DNA of 41,300 bases, taken from Planctomycetaceae bacterium (GTDB lineage: Bacteria > Planctomycetota > Phycisphaerae > Phycisphaerales > SM1A02). The stretch covers positions 1-41,300 of the forward strand of contig NSIA01000077.1 in NCBI GenBank assembly GCA_002737585.1, read 5' to 3'. Below are positions 23,209 to 32,561 of the stretch, piece after piece; position 1 is the first letter of the stretch; each line of letters starts with the position of its first letter. Made by a program: the position numbers and the translations under genes. The notes below the pieces were generated by a model. That model saw nothing but the letters and a program-made list of their open reading frames with translations. It had not been told where the DNA came from and searched no databases.

Positions 23209-24759
23209 ATGCGCCGCACCCTGAATTCCTGTCCGTTGTGGGCACCTGTGACTGCATCCATCGCGGGACTACTCGGCGGCTGCGCCGTTGGGCCGAACTA
23301 TCAGGCGCCGCAGGTTCCGGTGGAGCCACAATTCACTGCCAAGACGAACAACGCTCTCGCGGTCACCGAACCGATCAGCGAGCGCTGGTGGCAAAATTTC
23401 AATGACCCAGTACTGAACGAATTGGTGTCGCGCGCCGACATGCAGAACATCGATCTGCGCCGCACACTGCTTGCTCTTGAAGAGTACCGCGCGCAATACA
23501 CCATCGATTTTTCCAAGCTGTTCCCGGAAATGGATACTGGCCTCGGGTACAGCCGCCGACGGATCAACGGTAACGCGATAGGAATTCAGAACTCTGATGC
23601 CCTGCAACAGAGCTTCAGCAATTGGGAATGGAACATCGCTTCTGCTGCTTGGGAAATTGACGTGTGGGGCGCGGTGCGACGACAGATCGAAGCCGGCGTA
23701 TCGCGCGTACAGATGAGTGCCGCCGGTTACCGCGCCGCGTTAGTAAGTATTCGCGCGGAGGCTGCCCAGGCGTACGTCACCATTCGGCAACTGCAAGCAC
23801 AACGCAAGGCATACAGGGACCTTGCCCAGGGCTACGGAAAGTTGGTCGGCGCGATCGAGAAAAAAGTGCGCTATCAGGCCGGTTCGAAGGTGGAACTTGG
23901 CGAGGTGCGATCACGTCAGTCATCGGCATTGGCCGAGTCATTGCGCTTTGACGGGATGATCGCCAAACAGCTTTCCGGCCTGTGCATTTTGTTAGCAGAA
24001 ACGCCCGAGCGCATTCGTGCATTAGTTGAAACCGACGGCAAAGTGCCCACGGTGGACATGCCCATCGCTGTGGGAATTCCCTCGACACTACTCATGCGTC
24101 GCCCGGATGTTCAAGCTGCCGAACGCAACTTTCAAGCTGCCACTGCTGAAATCGGCGTCGCGGAAGCGGGCTACTTGCCACGCTTTACATTCACTGGCAA
24201 CTTCATCATTCAGACTCCGAATTTCAGTGACTTGGGGGATGTCAACACGAACATGACCTACGGATTCACACCCGCGGTCAGTTGGAATTTCATGAACATC
24301 CTGACCGGCGCAGCCGAAGCGCGCGTCAAGCAAGCCAAGGCGCGCTCTGCGGATGCCCTGCTGCAATACCAACTCGCGGTGGTGACTGCGGTCAACCAAG
24401 TGGAGTCTTCGATTACTTCGTTTACAGCAGCACGTGCCGTGCGCAGCAACTTCTCGGATAGCGCCCGCGAAATCGGCGCGTCTTATGACTTGGCGTTCAT
24501 GCAATACAACGCCGGCACTATTGACATTTCGCGTCTCATTGAATTCCTTCAGGCTTCAGTACTGGCGCGCAATGGACTCGCACAAGCAGAGGGGCTCGTG
24601 GCGCAAGACTGCGTTGAGTTGTACCGATCGCTCGGTGGTGGCTGGGAGAACAGCCCAATGCCCAGCGCTGTCGAGGATGTGAAGCGATTCAATCCCACCC
24701 CAACCGCAAACGACTTCTTGGCACCAAGCAGTGCAACTGCAAGTCAGTCCAACGGCTAA
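23209..24759 (+). CDS. Outer-membrane efflux lipoprotein (NodT/OprM family)
   Basis: The 516-residue protein starts with a lipoprotein signal ending in the lipobox LGGC (Cys25), followed by AVGPNYQAPQVPVEPQF, the usual mature start of RND outer-membrane factors. Two TolC-type repeats follow, with long helices (for example LALEEYRAQYTIDF and QAYVTIRQLQAQRKAYRDLA) and the family phrase LLMRRPDVQAAERNFQAATAEIGVAEAGYLPRFTFTG near residues 295-330 in the second half. It should form a trimeric channel through the outer membrane. It is the first gene of the operon with adaptor and pump. Presence of this gene argues for a diderm envelope. Confidence 0.93.
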   Translation: MRRTLNSCPLWAPVTASIAGLLGGCAVGPNYQAPQVPVEPQFTAKTNNALAVTEPISERWWQNFNDPVLNELVSRADMQNIDLRRTLLALEEYRAQYTIDFSKLFPEMDTGLGYSRRRINGNAIGIQNSDALQQSFSNWEWNIASAAWEIDVWGAVRRQIEAGVSRVQMSAAGYRAALVSIRAEAAQAYVTIRQLQAQRKAYRDLAQGYGKLVGAIEKKVRYQAGSKVELGEVRSRQSSALAESLRFDGMIAKQLSGLCILLAETPERIRALVETDGKVPTVDMPIAVGIPSTLLMRRPDVQAAERNFQAATAEIGVAEAGYLPRFTFTGNFIIQTPNFSDLGDVNTNMTYGFTPAVSWNFMNILTGAAEARVKQAKARSADALLQYQLAVVTAVNQVESSITSFTAARAVRSNFSDSAREIGASYDLAFMQYNAGTIDISRLIEFLQASVLARNGLAQAEGLVAQDCVELYRSLGGGWENSPMPSAVEDVKRFNPTPTANDFLAPSSATASQSNG

Positions 24760-24768
24760 GCACACATT

Positions 24769-25917
24769 ATGACTATCAAGAACACTGGATTTATTGCAGC
24801 AATCATGCTTGTCTCCGCTGTAAGTAGCGCTTGCTCGCGCGCGCCACAAGGCCCAGCCGCAATGCCACCCTCGCCAGTGCGCACCGTCAAGCCAACGGTC
24901 AGCGATGTGCCAATCCACCGCGAATACCCGGGCATGACCATGAGCGTTCGCACTGTTGACATCATTCCCCGCGTGAGCGGCTGGATCGACACGCAAGGCT
25001 TCACCAATGGCCAGGCAGTCAACGAAGGACAGATGTTGTACGTGATTGATCCGCGCCCGTACCGCGTGATGGTGGAAAAAGCGAAAGCAGATATTGCGGT
25101 TGTAGAGGCGGAACTGAAGAACGCCAGTGACAAAGTAGTGCGTAACCGCCCGCTCGTTGAGGTTTCGGCAATTTCGCAAGAGGCATTCGATCAAATGCTT
25201 GCCAACCAGCGGACCGCGGAGGCCAATCTTGATGCAAAGCACGCCGCTCTTGACGAAGCGAACCTCAATCTTTCCTTTACGCGGATTGCAAGCCCTGTCA
25301 CGGGCCAGGTCAGTGCAACCAACAAGTACGCCGGTACCTCCGTCACTCCACAGGAAACACTGGTGACTGTTCGGCAAATGGATCCGCTGTGGGTTGAGTT
25401 TGAGCCCACCGACTCGGATATCCCCGCACTGCGTCGTATGCAGCTTGCTGGCGACGGAACCACGCAAGCCGCACTACCGAGCGGTACCTGGAAGCGCTCC
25501 GGCAAGGTGGTATTCATTGACAATTCAGTGAACCGCGAGACCTCCACCATTCGAACGCGGATTGAAGTACCCAATGCGGACTTGGTCATGGCGCCGGGCG
25601 CGTATGTCACTGTGAAACTCCAGGTGGATGAGTTGAAAAATGCGGTTTCCATACCGGAAAATGCACTGACGTATCAAACCGCTGCCGCCACTGTGTGGGT
25701 CGTCGACGCCGAAGGCAAGGCGCATCAGAAGGTGGTGACCACGGGTCCGCGCGGTGGAGCGGGCATCGTCATTGCCGATGGGCTTGGCGCGGATGAGACG
25801 GTGGTGATTGAAGGCATGCAGAAGCTCCGCGATGGGACTCAAACCGTTCCGCCCGAAGTCATGTTGCAGGCCGTGGAAGCGAAGATTGAGAAGCGCATGG
25901 GTAAGGCTGCCGAATGA
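24769..25917 (+). CDS. RND efflux periplasmic adaptor subunit (MFP/HlyD family)
   Basis: This 382-residue protein has an N-terminal membrane segment ending in SSACSRA, a possible lipobox (Cys22). The adaptor fold follows: TVDIIPRVSGWIDTQGFTNG, the lipoyl half-motif GQMLYVIDPRPY, a coiled-coil hairpin (about 105-160), the second lipoyl half with SPVTGQVSATNKYAGTSVTP, then the beta-barrel and membrane-proximal domains (PENALTYQTAAATVWVVDAEG). It links the inner-membrane pump to the outer-membrane channel. It begins 9 bp after the upstream stop and overlaps the pump start by 4 bp (ATGA), so translation is probably coupled. Confidence 0.95.
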   Translation: MTIKNTGFIAAIMLVSAVSSACSRAPQGPAAMPPSPVRTVKPTVSDVPIHREYPGMTMSVRTVDIIPRVSGWIDTQGFTNGQAVNEGQMLYVIDPRPYRVMVEKAKADIAVVEAELKNASDKVVRNRPLVEVSAISQEAFDQMLANQRTAEANLDAKHAALDEANLNLSFTRIASPVTGQVSATNKYAGTSVTPQETLVTVRQMDPLWVEFEPTDSDIPALRRMQLAGDGTTQAALPSGTWKRSGKVVFIDNSVNRETSTIRTRIEVPNADLVMAPGAYVTVKLQVDELKNAVSIPENALTYQTAAATVWVVDAEGKAHQKVVTTGPRGGAGIVIADGLGADETVVIEGMQKLRDGTQTVPPEVMLQAVEAKIEKRMGKAAE

Positions 25918-28900
25918 TCGAATTCTTTATTAAGCGCCCCATCTTTGCAACGGTCATCGCGTTGCTCATGGTGATCGCGGGCGGGCTTGCGATGACCATC
26001 ATGCCGGTCTCGCAGTTTCCGCCGATCACTCCACCGACTGTCCAGGTGTCCGCGTTCTATCCCGGCGCTTCCGCGGAGACAACCTCCGACGTAGTCACTC
26101 GCCTGCTTGAACGACAAATCAACGGCGTGCCCGGCATGATTTACATGTCGAGCAATTCCGTGAACGGCGGAAACGCGGTCATCACCGTCACCTTCGATGT
26201 CGGATACGACCTCTCCATCGGCACGGTCGATGTGCAGAACTACGCCCAGACTGCTATCCCGCAGTTGCCACCGGAAGTTCAACGCCAAGGCATTTCTGTC
26301 CGCAAGCAGTCCACCGACTTTGTGCAGGTGGTTGGCCTGCGTTCGCCAAAGGGCACGTACAACGCTGATTTTCTGGCCAATTACGCTGACATCAATATCG
26401 TGCAGACGCTGCAGCGCATCCCGGGTGTTGCTCAGGTTTCTAACTTTGGACTGCGCCAGTATTCCATGCGCATCTGGATGGATACGCAGAAGTTGGCAGC
26501 GCTTGGTATCGAACCACAGACCGTCTACAAAGCGATCGATGAGCAGAATCGCCAAGCAGTTGGTGGACAAACTGGTGCATCGCCTACGACTTCCGTGATG
26601 CCTGCATTCACCATGCAGGTGAATACCCTTGGCCGCCTTGAGCAGGTCAAGGAGTTTGAACAGATCGTGGTACGCAGTGGTAAAAACGGAACCGTGCTCC
26701 TGAAGGATGTTGCACGCGTTGAGCTTGGTGCTGCTAGTTACGCCACCGTTGGCAAGCAAGATGGCGAGGCGAGTGGACTGTTGGGTGTATTCCAACTTCC
26801 CGGATCGAACGCATTTGAGATTGCCAAAGGCGTCACCGCAGCGATGGAGTCACTCAAGAAGGACTTCCCGGAAGATGTCGATTACCGGATCAATTACGAC
26901 ACTACTAAGTTCGTCAAGGCATCGATCGAGGAAGTAGTCACAACTTTCTGGGAAGCCGCGCTTCTTGTACTGATCATCATCTACGTCTTCTTGCAGAGTT
27001 TCCGCACAACGATCATCCCCATGATCGCCATTCCGGTGTCGATCATCGGCACATTCGCCATCATGTTGGGGCTGGGATTCTCGATCAACACCCTGACGCT
27101 GCTTGGCCTGGTGCTCTCCATTGGCATCGTGGTGGACGACGCCATCGTGGTGGTAGAGAACGTTGAGCGCAAGTTCGAAGCGGGTGAAACTGATCCATAC
27201 CGAGCGGCCAGTGCGGCAATGAAGGAAGTGGCTGGTCCAATTGTGGCCACCACACTTTCGCTCGCAGCGGTCTTTGTTCCGGCATCACTGATGCCCGGGG
27301 TCACTGGCCAGTTGTATAACCAATTTGCCATGACCATTGCCATATCGGTGATCCTGTCTGGCATTAACTCACTGACACTCAGCCCCGCTCTTGCCGCCAT
27401 CTTCCTCCGCCCCCGCAAGATGGCCGAGCGCGGATTCTTTGGCGCTTTCAATCGACAATTTACACGTGTTGAATTGACATACGAGGCGACCGTTGGTTGG
27501 CTCGTTCGGCGCTGGGTGGTTGCCGGTGTCATATTTCTGGCAGCGATTGTGGCCTCACTATGGCTGGTGATCAACGCGCCGACGGCGTTCGTGCCTGACG
27601 AAGACAATGGGTACTTCTTTGTTGCTTATCAGTTGCCCGCTGGTTCCCCACTGGAGCGCACCAATGCCGTCGCCGCTGAAGCGCGCAAGATCGTTGCTGC
27701 ACAGCCGGAGGTAGACACGATCATTGAGATCAACGGTCTGAATTTTCTATCCAATGCGCCGCAGTCCAACAGCGGTGTACTCATTCCGGTACTCAAGCCG
27801 TGGTCGGAACGCACCGGCAGAGCGCAAAGCACCACTGCCATCGTGCAACGATTGCAGCCACTGCTCTGGACCATTCCAGGGGCAATGGCATTTCCATTCA
27901 ATCCGCCATCCATCCCCGGGTTGGGAACGGTTGGTGGATTCCAACTGCAGTTGATTGACCGAGCAGGCCTTGGAACCGACGCGCTATACGCCGCGGCAAT
28001 GAATGTTGTGGCCGAAGCACGCAACCATCCGGACAAACTGCTGGGCGTTTCTACCTTCTTCCAGAAGGACGTTCCGCAAGTTTGGCTTGATATTGACCGC
28101 GCTAAGTTGCAGCGTCTAGGTGTGACGGTTGCTGACGCATTCTCGGTATTGCAGCTGAATTTCGGCAGCGCTTACGTCAACCAGTTCAATCGATTCAATC
28201 AGGTGTATCAGGTGTACGTGCAAGCGGACGCGCGCTACCGCATGGCGCCGGAGGATCTTGGCAAGCTGTATGTGATCAACCGCGATCGAGAGATGATTCC
28301 GTTCTCCGCGTTCGCGCATGAACGCACTACGACCGGTCCGGACAACCTGACTCACTACAACGTCACCGACACCATTGCCATCAATGGCGCGGGCGCTCCC
28401 GGTGTCAGTTCCGGTGTTGCCACGGCTTTCATGGAAGAGATTTGCGACAAGGTCCTCCCGCAGGGCATGACCTATGAGTGGACGGGCATCGTCTATCAAG
28501 AGCGCACTTCGTCGAACGCTGCTCCCATCGTCTTCACGTTGGCGATCATTACGGTGTTCCTGTTCTTGGCTGCACAGTACGAAAGCTGGACGCTTCCGAT
28601 TCTGGTGGTGATCGCCATTCCGTTTGCTGCGCTCGGCGCCGTGGGCGGTCTCCGCATTGCAGGTATGCCGCTTGATATCTATGCGCAGATCGGGTTGGTG
28701 ATGCTCATTGGACTGGCGGCAAAGAATGCCATCTTGATCGTGGAGTTTGCCAAGGAGGCCACAGAGCGCGGCCGTTCGCCGGTGCAAGCTGCCATGGATG
28801 CGGCGCGCCTACGCCTGCGGCCGATCTTGATGACTGCACTCAGCTTCATCTTGGGTGTGGTGCCCTTGGTGATCGCCACCGGAGCTGGTGCGAACGCACG

Positions 28901-29051
28901 TCGATCGATCGGCGTGACGGTCATGGTTGGACTGGCGGTGTCGACGCTCCTGTCCTTGGTGATTGTGCCAGTCTTCTATGCACTGCTGGTAGTCATTCGT
29001 GACCGCGTGTGGGGGCCTGATGAGCCGGACGCCGAGCAGCCCGCCAAGTAA
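25914..29051 (+). CDS. RND multidrug efflux pump (HAE1 family inner-membrane permease)
   Basis: At 1045 residues the length and layout match AcrB/MexB. The N-terminus MIEFFIKRPIFATVIALLMV is TM1. The proton-relay aspartates are present in TM4 (IGIVVDDAIVVVENVERKFE, Asp408/Asp409), and the matching Lys lies in TM10 (GLAAKNAILIVEFAKEATER). The two large periplasmic loops and the duplicated six-helix bundles are intact, so the pump should be functional. Its substrate range cannot be told from sequence, but it falls with the hydrophobe/amphiphile exporters. It is the third gene of a complete tripartite operon. No TetR- or MarR-type repressor is next to it. Confidence 0.96.
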   Translation: MIEFFIKRPIFATVIALLMVIAGGLAMTIMPVSQFPPITPPTVQVSAFYPGASAETTSDVVTRLLERQINGVPGMIYMSSNSVNGGNAVITVTFDVGYDLSIGTVDVQNYAQTAIPQLPPEVQRQGISVRKQSTDFVQVVGLRSPKGTYNADFLANYADINIVQTLQRIPGVAQVSNFGLRQYSMRIWMDTQKLAALGIEPQTVYKAIDEQNRQAVGGQTGASPTTSVMPAFTMQVNTLGRLEQVKEFEQIVVRSGKNGTVLLKDVARVELGAASYATVGKQDGEASGLLGVFQLPGSNAFEIAKGVTAAMESLKKDFPEDVDYRINYDTTKFVKASIEEVVTTFWEAALLVLIIIYVFLQSFRTTIIPMIAIPVSIIGTFAIMLGLGFSINTLTLLGLVLSIGIVVDDAIVVVENVERKFEAGETDPYRAASAAMKEVAGPIVATTLSLAAVFVPASLMPGVTGQLYNQFAMTIAISVILSGINSLTLSPALAAIFLRPRKMAERGFFGAFNRQFTRVELTYEATVGWLVRRWVVAGVIFLAAIVASLWLVINAPTAFVPDEDNGYFFVAYQLPAGSPLERTNAVAAEARKIVAAQPEVDTIIEINGLNFLSNAPQSNSGVLIPVLKPWSERTGRAQSTTAIVQRLQPLLWTIPGAMAFPFNPPSIPGLGTVGGFQLQLIDRAGLGTDALYAAAMNVVAEARNHPDKLLGVSTFFQKDVPQVWLDIDRAKLQRLGVTVADAFSVLQLNFGSAYVNQFNRFNQVYQVYVQADARYRMAPEDLGKLYVINRDREMIPFSAFAHERTTTGPDNLTHYNVTDTIAINGAGAPGVSSGVATAFMEEICDKVLPQGMTYEWTGIVYQERTSSNAAPIVFTLAIITVFLFLAAQYESWTLPILVVIAIPFAALGAVGGLRIAGMPLDIYAQIGLVMLIGLAAKNAILIVEFAKEATERGRSPVQAAMDAARLRLRPILMTALSFILGVVPLVIATGAGANARRSIGVTVMVGLAVSTLLSLVIVPVFYALLVVIRDRVWGPDEPDAEQPAK

Positions 29052-29061
29052 CCTTCGCGAC

Positions 29062-30288
29062 ATGAGCACCGCCGCTGCAGCGCCAACTATCACGCACGCT
29101 GAATTCCGCGCCCGACGCGACCGGCTACTGGCTGAACTTGGCCAGTCGGCAGGATTAGTCCTCGCTGGCGATGCGGATCCATCGCTGCACCATCCATGGA
29201 AACCGCATGCCCACTTTGAGTACCTCACCGGCGTCACCGATGAGCCCGGGGCCATGCTCTTCCTCGATCCCACCAATCCAGTGCCAGCCAAGCGCGCCAC
29301 GTTGCTGCTTCGGCCGCTCAATCCGGAAGTAGAGAAGTGGGACGGCTTCCGCGATGAGTTGGGCGGCGCGCTCCGAACCCGCCTTGGTATCGACACGGTC
29401 CTTCGCACTGGAATGCTCAGCAGACTGCTCTTGGAGGCAACGCGCCGCACTCGCTCGCTTGCGTGCTTGATGCCACTTGCTGCTTGGAATTCGCCGGTAT
29501 CTGCAGACCTGGCCATCCTGCGCGCGCAAGCTGAGCGTGTCCCCGGAACGCAAATCACTGATCGCAGCGATCTCCTCATGAAGATGCGCGCCGCGAAGAG
29601 CGCGGCAGAAATTGCCTGTATCCGTGAAGCTGGCCGAATTACCGCTACAGGCTTCGCTGCCGCCATGAAATCCATGCGCGCTGGCATGAATGAGTTTGAT
29701 CTGCAGGAAGCCGTGGAACACGCGTACCGCAGCAACGGCGCGCGGGAGTTGGCCTTCCGCACCATCGCCGGTGGCGGGTTCAACGCCACCGTCCTGCACT
29801 ACCACGCCAACGATCACGCACTCATGGCTGGCGAGTTGGTGGTTCTTGATAGTGGGGCAAAGTTTGCGGGCTACTCAGCCGACGTCACCCGGACGCTGCC
29901 GGTTTCTGGAACATTCACCCCGCGTCAACGCGAACTCTATGACTTGGTGCTCCGCTCCCAGGCCGCCGCGATCAACGCGGTGAAACCAGGAGCCACGCTC
30001 GCTGAGATCGATGCCGCTGGGCGCAAGGTCATTGTGGATGCCGGCTACGGCGACGCATTCATCCACGGAATGGGCCACCATTTAGGCTTGGAAACACACG
30101 ATGCTTCTCCTGATGCACCCCTAGAAATCGGCGCCGTCATCACCATTGAGCCAGGCATCTACCTGCCCAAGGAATCCGTTGGTATCCGGATCGAAGACGA
30201 TGTGGCCGTGACCGCTACGGGTCACGAGGTGCTCACCCCATCCATCCCCCGAAGTGCCGACGATGTGGAACGGGCGATGGCGCGCTAA
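29062..30288 (+). CDS. pepP: Xaa-Pro aminopeptidase (M24B family)
   Basis: From the ATG at 29062, 10 bp after the pump stop, the protein has 408 residues. An N-terminal creatinase-like domain (about 1-170, with HAHFEYLTGV and EPGAMLFLDP) precedes the pita-bread catalytic domain. The five metal ligands are visible: Asp263 (VVLDSGAKF), Asp274 (YSADVTRT), His339 (HGMGHHLGLETHD), Glu363 (ITIEPGIYL) and Glu378 (GIRIEDD). It removes N-terminal residues that precede proline. It probably shares the efflux transcript, but a functional link is not implied. Confidence 0.93.
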   Translation: MSTAAAAPTITHAEFRARRDRLLAELGQSAGLVLAGDADPSLHHPWKPHAHFEYLTGVTDEPGAMLFLDPTNPVPAKRATLLLRPLNPEVEKWDGFRDELGGALRTRLGIDTVLRTGMLSRLLLEATRRTRSLACLMPLAAWNSPVSADLAILRAQAERVPGTQITDRSDLLMKMRAAKSAAEIACIREAGRITATGFAAAMKSMRAGMNEFDLQEAVEHAYRSNGARELAFRTIAGGGFNATVLHYHANDHALMAGELVVLDSGAKFAGYSADVTRTLPVSGTFTPRQRELYDLVLRSQAAAINAVKPGATLAEIDAAGRKVIVDAGYGDAFIHGMGHHLGLETHDASPDAPLEIGAVITIEPGIYLPKESVGIRIEDDVAVTATGHEVLTPSIPRSADDVERAMAR

Positions 30289-30452
30289 TCAAGCGCCACG
30301 AATTTCGCGCCGCTTGTGTTCAAACTTGGCTTAGACCGCCAAGGAGTTCACCAAAACCACATCAGTGCAGCCGATGATTCGGATGGGAGATCGCATGGAT
30401 CGCGCCTCCTGCCGCGGCCGGGCTCCGGTCGGTGACTGAAGGAGGGCTCTTG

Positions 30453-31286
30453 ATGTTCGCCTACCGCACCGTATTTGTCAGCGATGTTCACTTAGGGTTC
30501 CGCGGCGCGCGCGCCGAGGAGTTTGCTGCGTTCCTCAAGCGTATCCAGTGTGAGCGCCTGTACTTGGTGGGCGACATTGTTGATATGTGGGCACTTCGGC
30601 AGCGCTGGACGTGGCCATTGACGCACAATCAAGTGGTGCGGCGCCTTCTCAAGTTGGCCCGCCATGGAACAAAGGTGATTTACATACCGGGCAATCATGA
30701 TGATTCCCTCCGCCCGTATGCGGGCATGGAACTTGCAGGAATTCGAATTGCTAAACAAGCGGTGCACCGCCTCGCTGACGGTCGCCAGCTCTTAGTGTGC
30801 CACGGCGATGAATTCGATCTGGTCGTGCAACACTCCAAATTGCTTTCCATGTTGGGTACGTATGGATATGACTATCTGGTGCAACTCAACCGCGTGGTCA
30901 ACGGCATCCGCTCATGCCTTGGCCTGGGGCGCTGGTCATTCTCACAGACCATCAAGAAGCAGGTGAAGAGTGCCTGCACTTTCATCTCCAAGTTTGAAGA
31001 GGTGCTCGCCGACGAGGCACGACGCCGCTCACTTGATGGCGTGATTTGCGGGCATATCCATGAGCCGCGGATCGACCGTCGCGCGGATGGCCTGACCTAC
31101 GCCAACTGCGGCGATTGGATCGAGCGCGCGTCCGCGCTGGTTGAACATGCTGACGGCCGTTTAGAAATCATTGACGTCGAGGCACTCCTGCGCGAGACCG
31201 GATGGAAGCCAGACCCCACCGAGCACCCGGAGCATCTCAGTATTCCAGAAGTTGCCGTAGACGAGGAAGGCGTTCATGCGCACTGA
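30453..31286 (+). CDS. LpxH-like metallophosphoesterase (UDP-2,3-diacylglucosamine diphosphatase family)
   Basis: The ATG at 30453 has the best Shine-Dalgarno in the window (AAGGAGGG, 30439-30446) and gives 277 residues; an in-frame GTG at 30432 is less likely. The metallophosphoesterase motifs appear in order: SDVHLGFRGA, YLVGDIVDMWALRQ, IPGNHDDSLRPYAG, LVCHGDEFD and ICGHIHEPRID. The spacing and GDIVDMW match the LpxH/YbbF-related subfamily often found with glycosyltransferases. Genuine LpxH makes lipid X in lipid A synthesis. The next gene overlaps it by 11 bp and encodes a lipid-type glycosyltransferase, so a role in envelope glycolipid synthesis is likely. The exact substrate is not established. 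Confidence 0.85.
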   Translation: MFAYRTVFVSDVHLGFRGARAEEFAAFLKRIQCERLYLVGDIVDMWALRQRWTWPLTHNQVVRRLLKLARHGTKVIYIPGNHDDSLRPYAGMELAGIRIAKQAVHRLADGRQLLVCHGDEFDLVVQHSKLLSMLGTYGYDYLVQLNRVVNGIRSCLGLGRWSFSQTIKKQVKSACTFISKFEEVLADEARRRSLDGVICGHIHEPRIDRRADGLTYANCGDWIERASALVEHADGRLEIIDVEALLRETGWKPDPTEHPEHLSIPEVAVDEEGVHAH

Positions 31287-32493
31287 ACAACGAAACGTGG
31301 TGCCTCGCCTGATGAATGTGGCGTTCTGCAGCAGCTCAGTTGGATGCGGGCATACCCGCGCATCAGTAGCCATTCACGATGCGCTCCGCGCTCGGGGGCA
31401 ACTTTCTGAAGCCACCTTCATAGAAGCACTGGAACACGCGCCACGCTGGTTCAGCACGGTGTATCGCGATGGCTACCTGCGCGCCATTCGCCACGCTCCG
31501 CGCGTGGTCGGCGCGATTTACAACAGTACGGATATTCCGCGCCGCGATCGCCGACCGCTCGGGCCAGCGCTCGATCGCTTTGAAGATCGCATCATGGCAA
31601 ATTTCCGCGCGCACCCCGGACTGCATGCTGCGGATGTCGTGGTGTCCACGCACTTTCTAACGAGCGCGCTGCTCGGCCGCATGCGACTACGAGGCGAACT
31701 TCAAGCGCCCGTAGTAACCGTCGTGACCGACGAACATCCACACGCCGTATGGCTGCACCGCGGCGTCGACCTGACGTGCGTTGCCAGCCGAGCCGCTCGT
31801 ACCGCAGCGATCGCAGGCGGTATGGATCCAGCCCGAGTGGAGATCACCGGCATTCCCATCGATCCACGTTTCTGCATGACCCATCAGCGCTCGTTCGCGG
31901 TGACCGCACAACGACGGCCGATGATCTTGGTCTGCGGTGGCGGGCACGGACTTGGCGATATTCCAGCAGTGGTTCGATCACTGCTTGGCACATCGTTGCA
32001 CTGCACCATTGTTGTCGTATGCGGCAAGAACGCTGCCTTGGAGGTAGCGATGCGTGCACTGCAATCGTCAGGCAATGCGGAAAGCGCCAGTGGCCCCGAA
32101 TTGCGCGTGCTCGGCTACACCAATGCCATGCACGAACTGATGGCCGCCGCCGATCTCATGGTGGGCAAACCCGGCGGCCTCACTACTACCGAGGCCCGCG
32201 CCGTGGGGCTCCCCATGGTGCTGTTGCAGCCAATTCCAGGCCAAGAAGAGCGAAACGCAGACATGTTGGTGTCTCTCGGCGCTGCTGTTCGCGCGCAGCG
32301 TGCCAATGATGCTGGACCGGCTGTTGCCGCCATCATCAGTGACCCCGCGCGTCTCCGAAGCATGCGGATCGCCGCAAGTGCTGCGGGAAATCCAAGAGCC
32401 GCGTTTGACGTGGCTGCCGGCATCAGCGCACTGCTTGCGCAAGGGAACCAAGGCGAACGCTCAGACCGGCTGCTTGGACGACCAGCCGCATAA
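31276..32493 (+). CDS. GT28-family glycosyltransferase (MGDG-synthase/UgtP-like)
   Basis: The protein has 405 residues. An N-terminal Rossmann half contains SSSVGCGHTRASVAIHDALR, where the G-H-x-x-A matches the acceptor-side loop of MurG and MGDG synthases, and VVVSTHFLTSALLG and VVTDEHPHAVWLH. The C-terminal half has ILVCGGGHGLG, the nucleotide-sugar motif AADLMVGKPGGLTTTEARAV and the PIPGQEERNA loop, as in UgtP and plant MGD proteins, which transfer sugars to diacylglycerol. It overlaps the LpxH-like gene by 11 bp and is surely co-expressed with it. It should act at the inner face of the cytoplasmic membrane. Acceptor and sugar cannot be told from sequence. Confidence 0.85.
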   Translation: MRTEQRNVVPRLMNVAFCSSSVGCGHTRASVAIHDALRARGQLSEATFIEALEHAPRWFSTVYRDGYLRAIRHAPRVVGAIYNSTDIPRRDRRPLGPALDRFEDRIMANFRAHPGLHAADVVVSTHFLTSALLGRMRLRGELQAPVVTVVTDEHPHAVWLHRGVDLTCVASRAARTAAIAGGMDPARVEITGIPIDPRFCMTHQRSFAVTAQRRPMILVCGGGHGLGDIPAVVRSLLGTSLHCTIVVVCGKNAALEVAMRALQSSGNAESASGPELRVLGYTNAMHELMAAADLMVGKPGGLTTTEARAVGLPMVLLQPIPGQEERNADMLVSLGAAVRAQRANDAGPAVAAIISDPARLRSMRIAASAAGNPRAAFDVAAGISALLAQGNQGERSDRLLGRPAA

Positions 32494-32561
32494 ACGGCTG
32501 TAGCCCGCCGCATCGGGTCAACTCAATCCGGTCGCGAACCGCTTAAAGCCATCACCATGGT

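Noticed and set aside
25839..26795. Minus-strand frame of 318 codons opposite the RND pump
   Set aside because: Shadow of the pump gene; His/Arg/Leu-rich with no motif.
28809..29789. Minus-strand frame of 326 codons opposite the pump end and aminopeptidase
   Set aside because: It crosses two well-supported genes on the other strand and shows no protein-like pattern.
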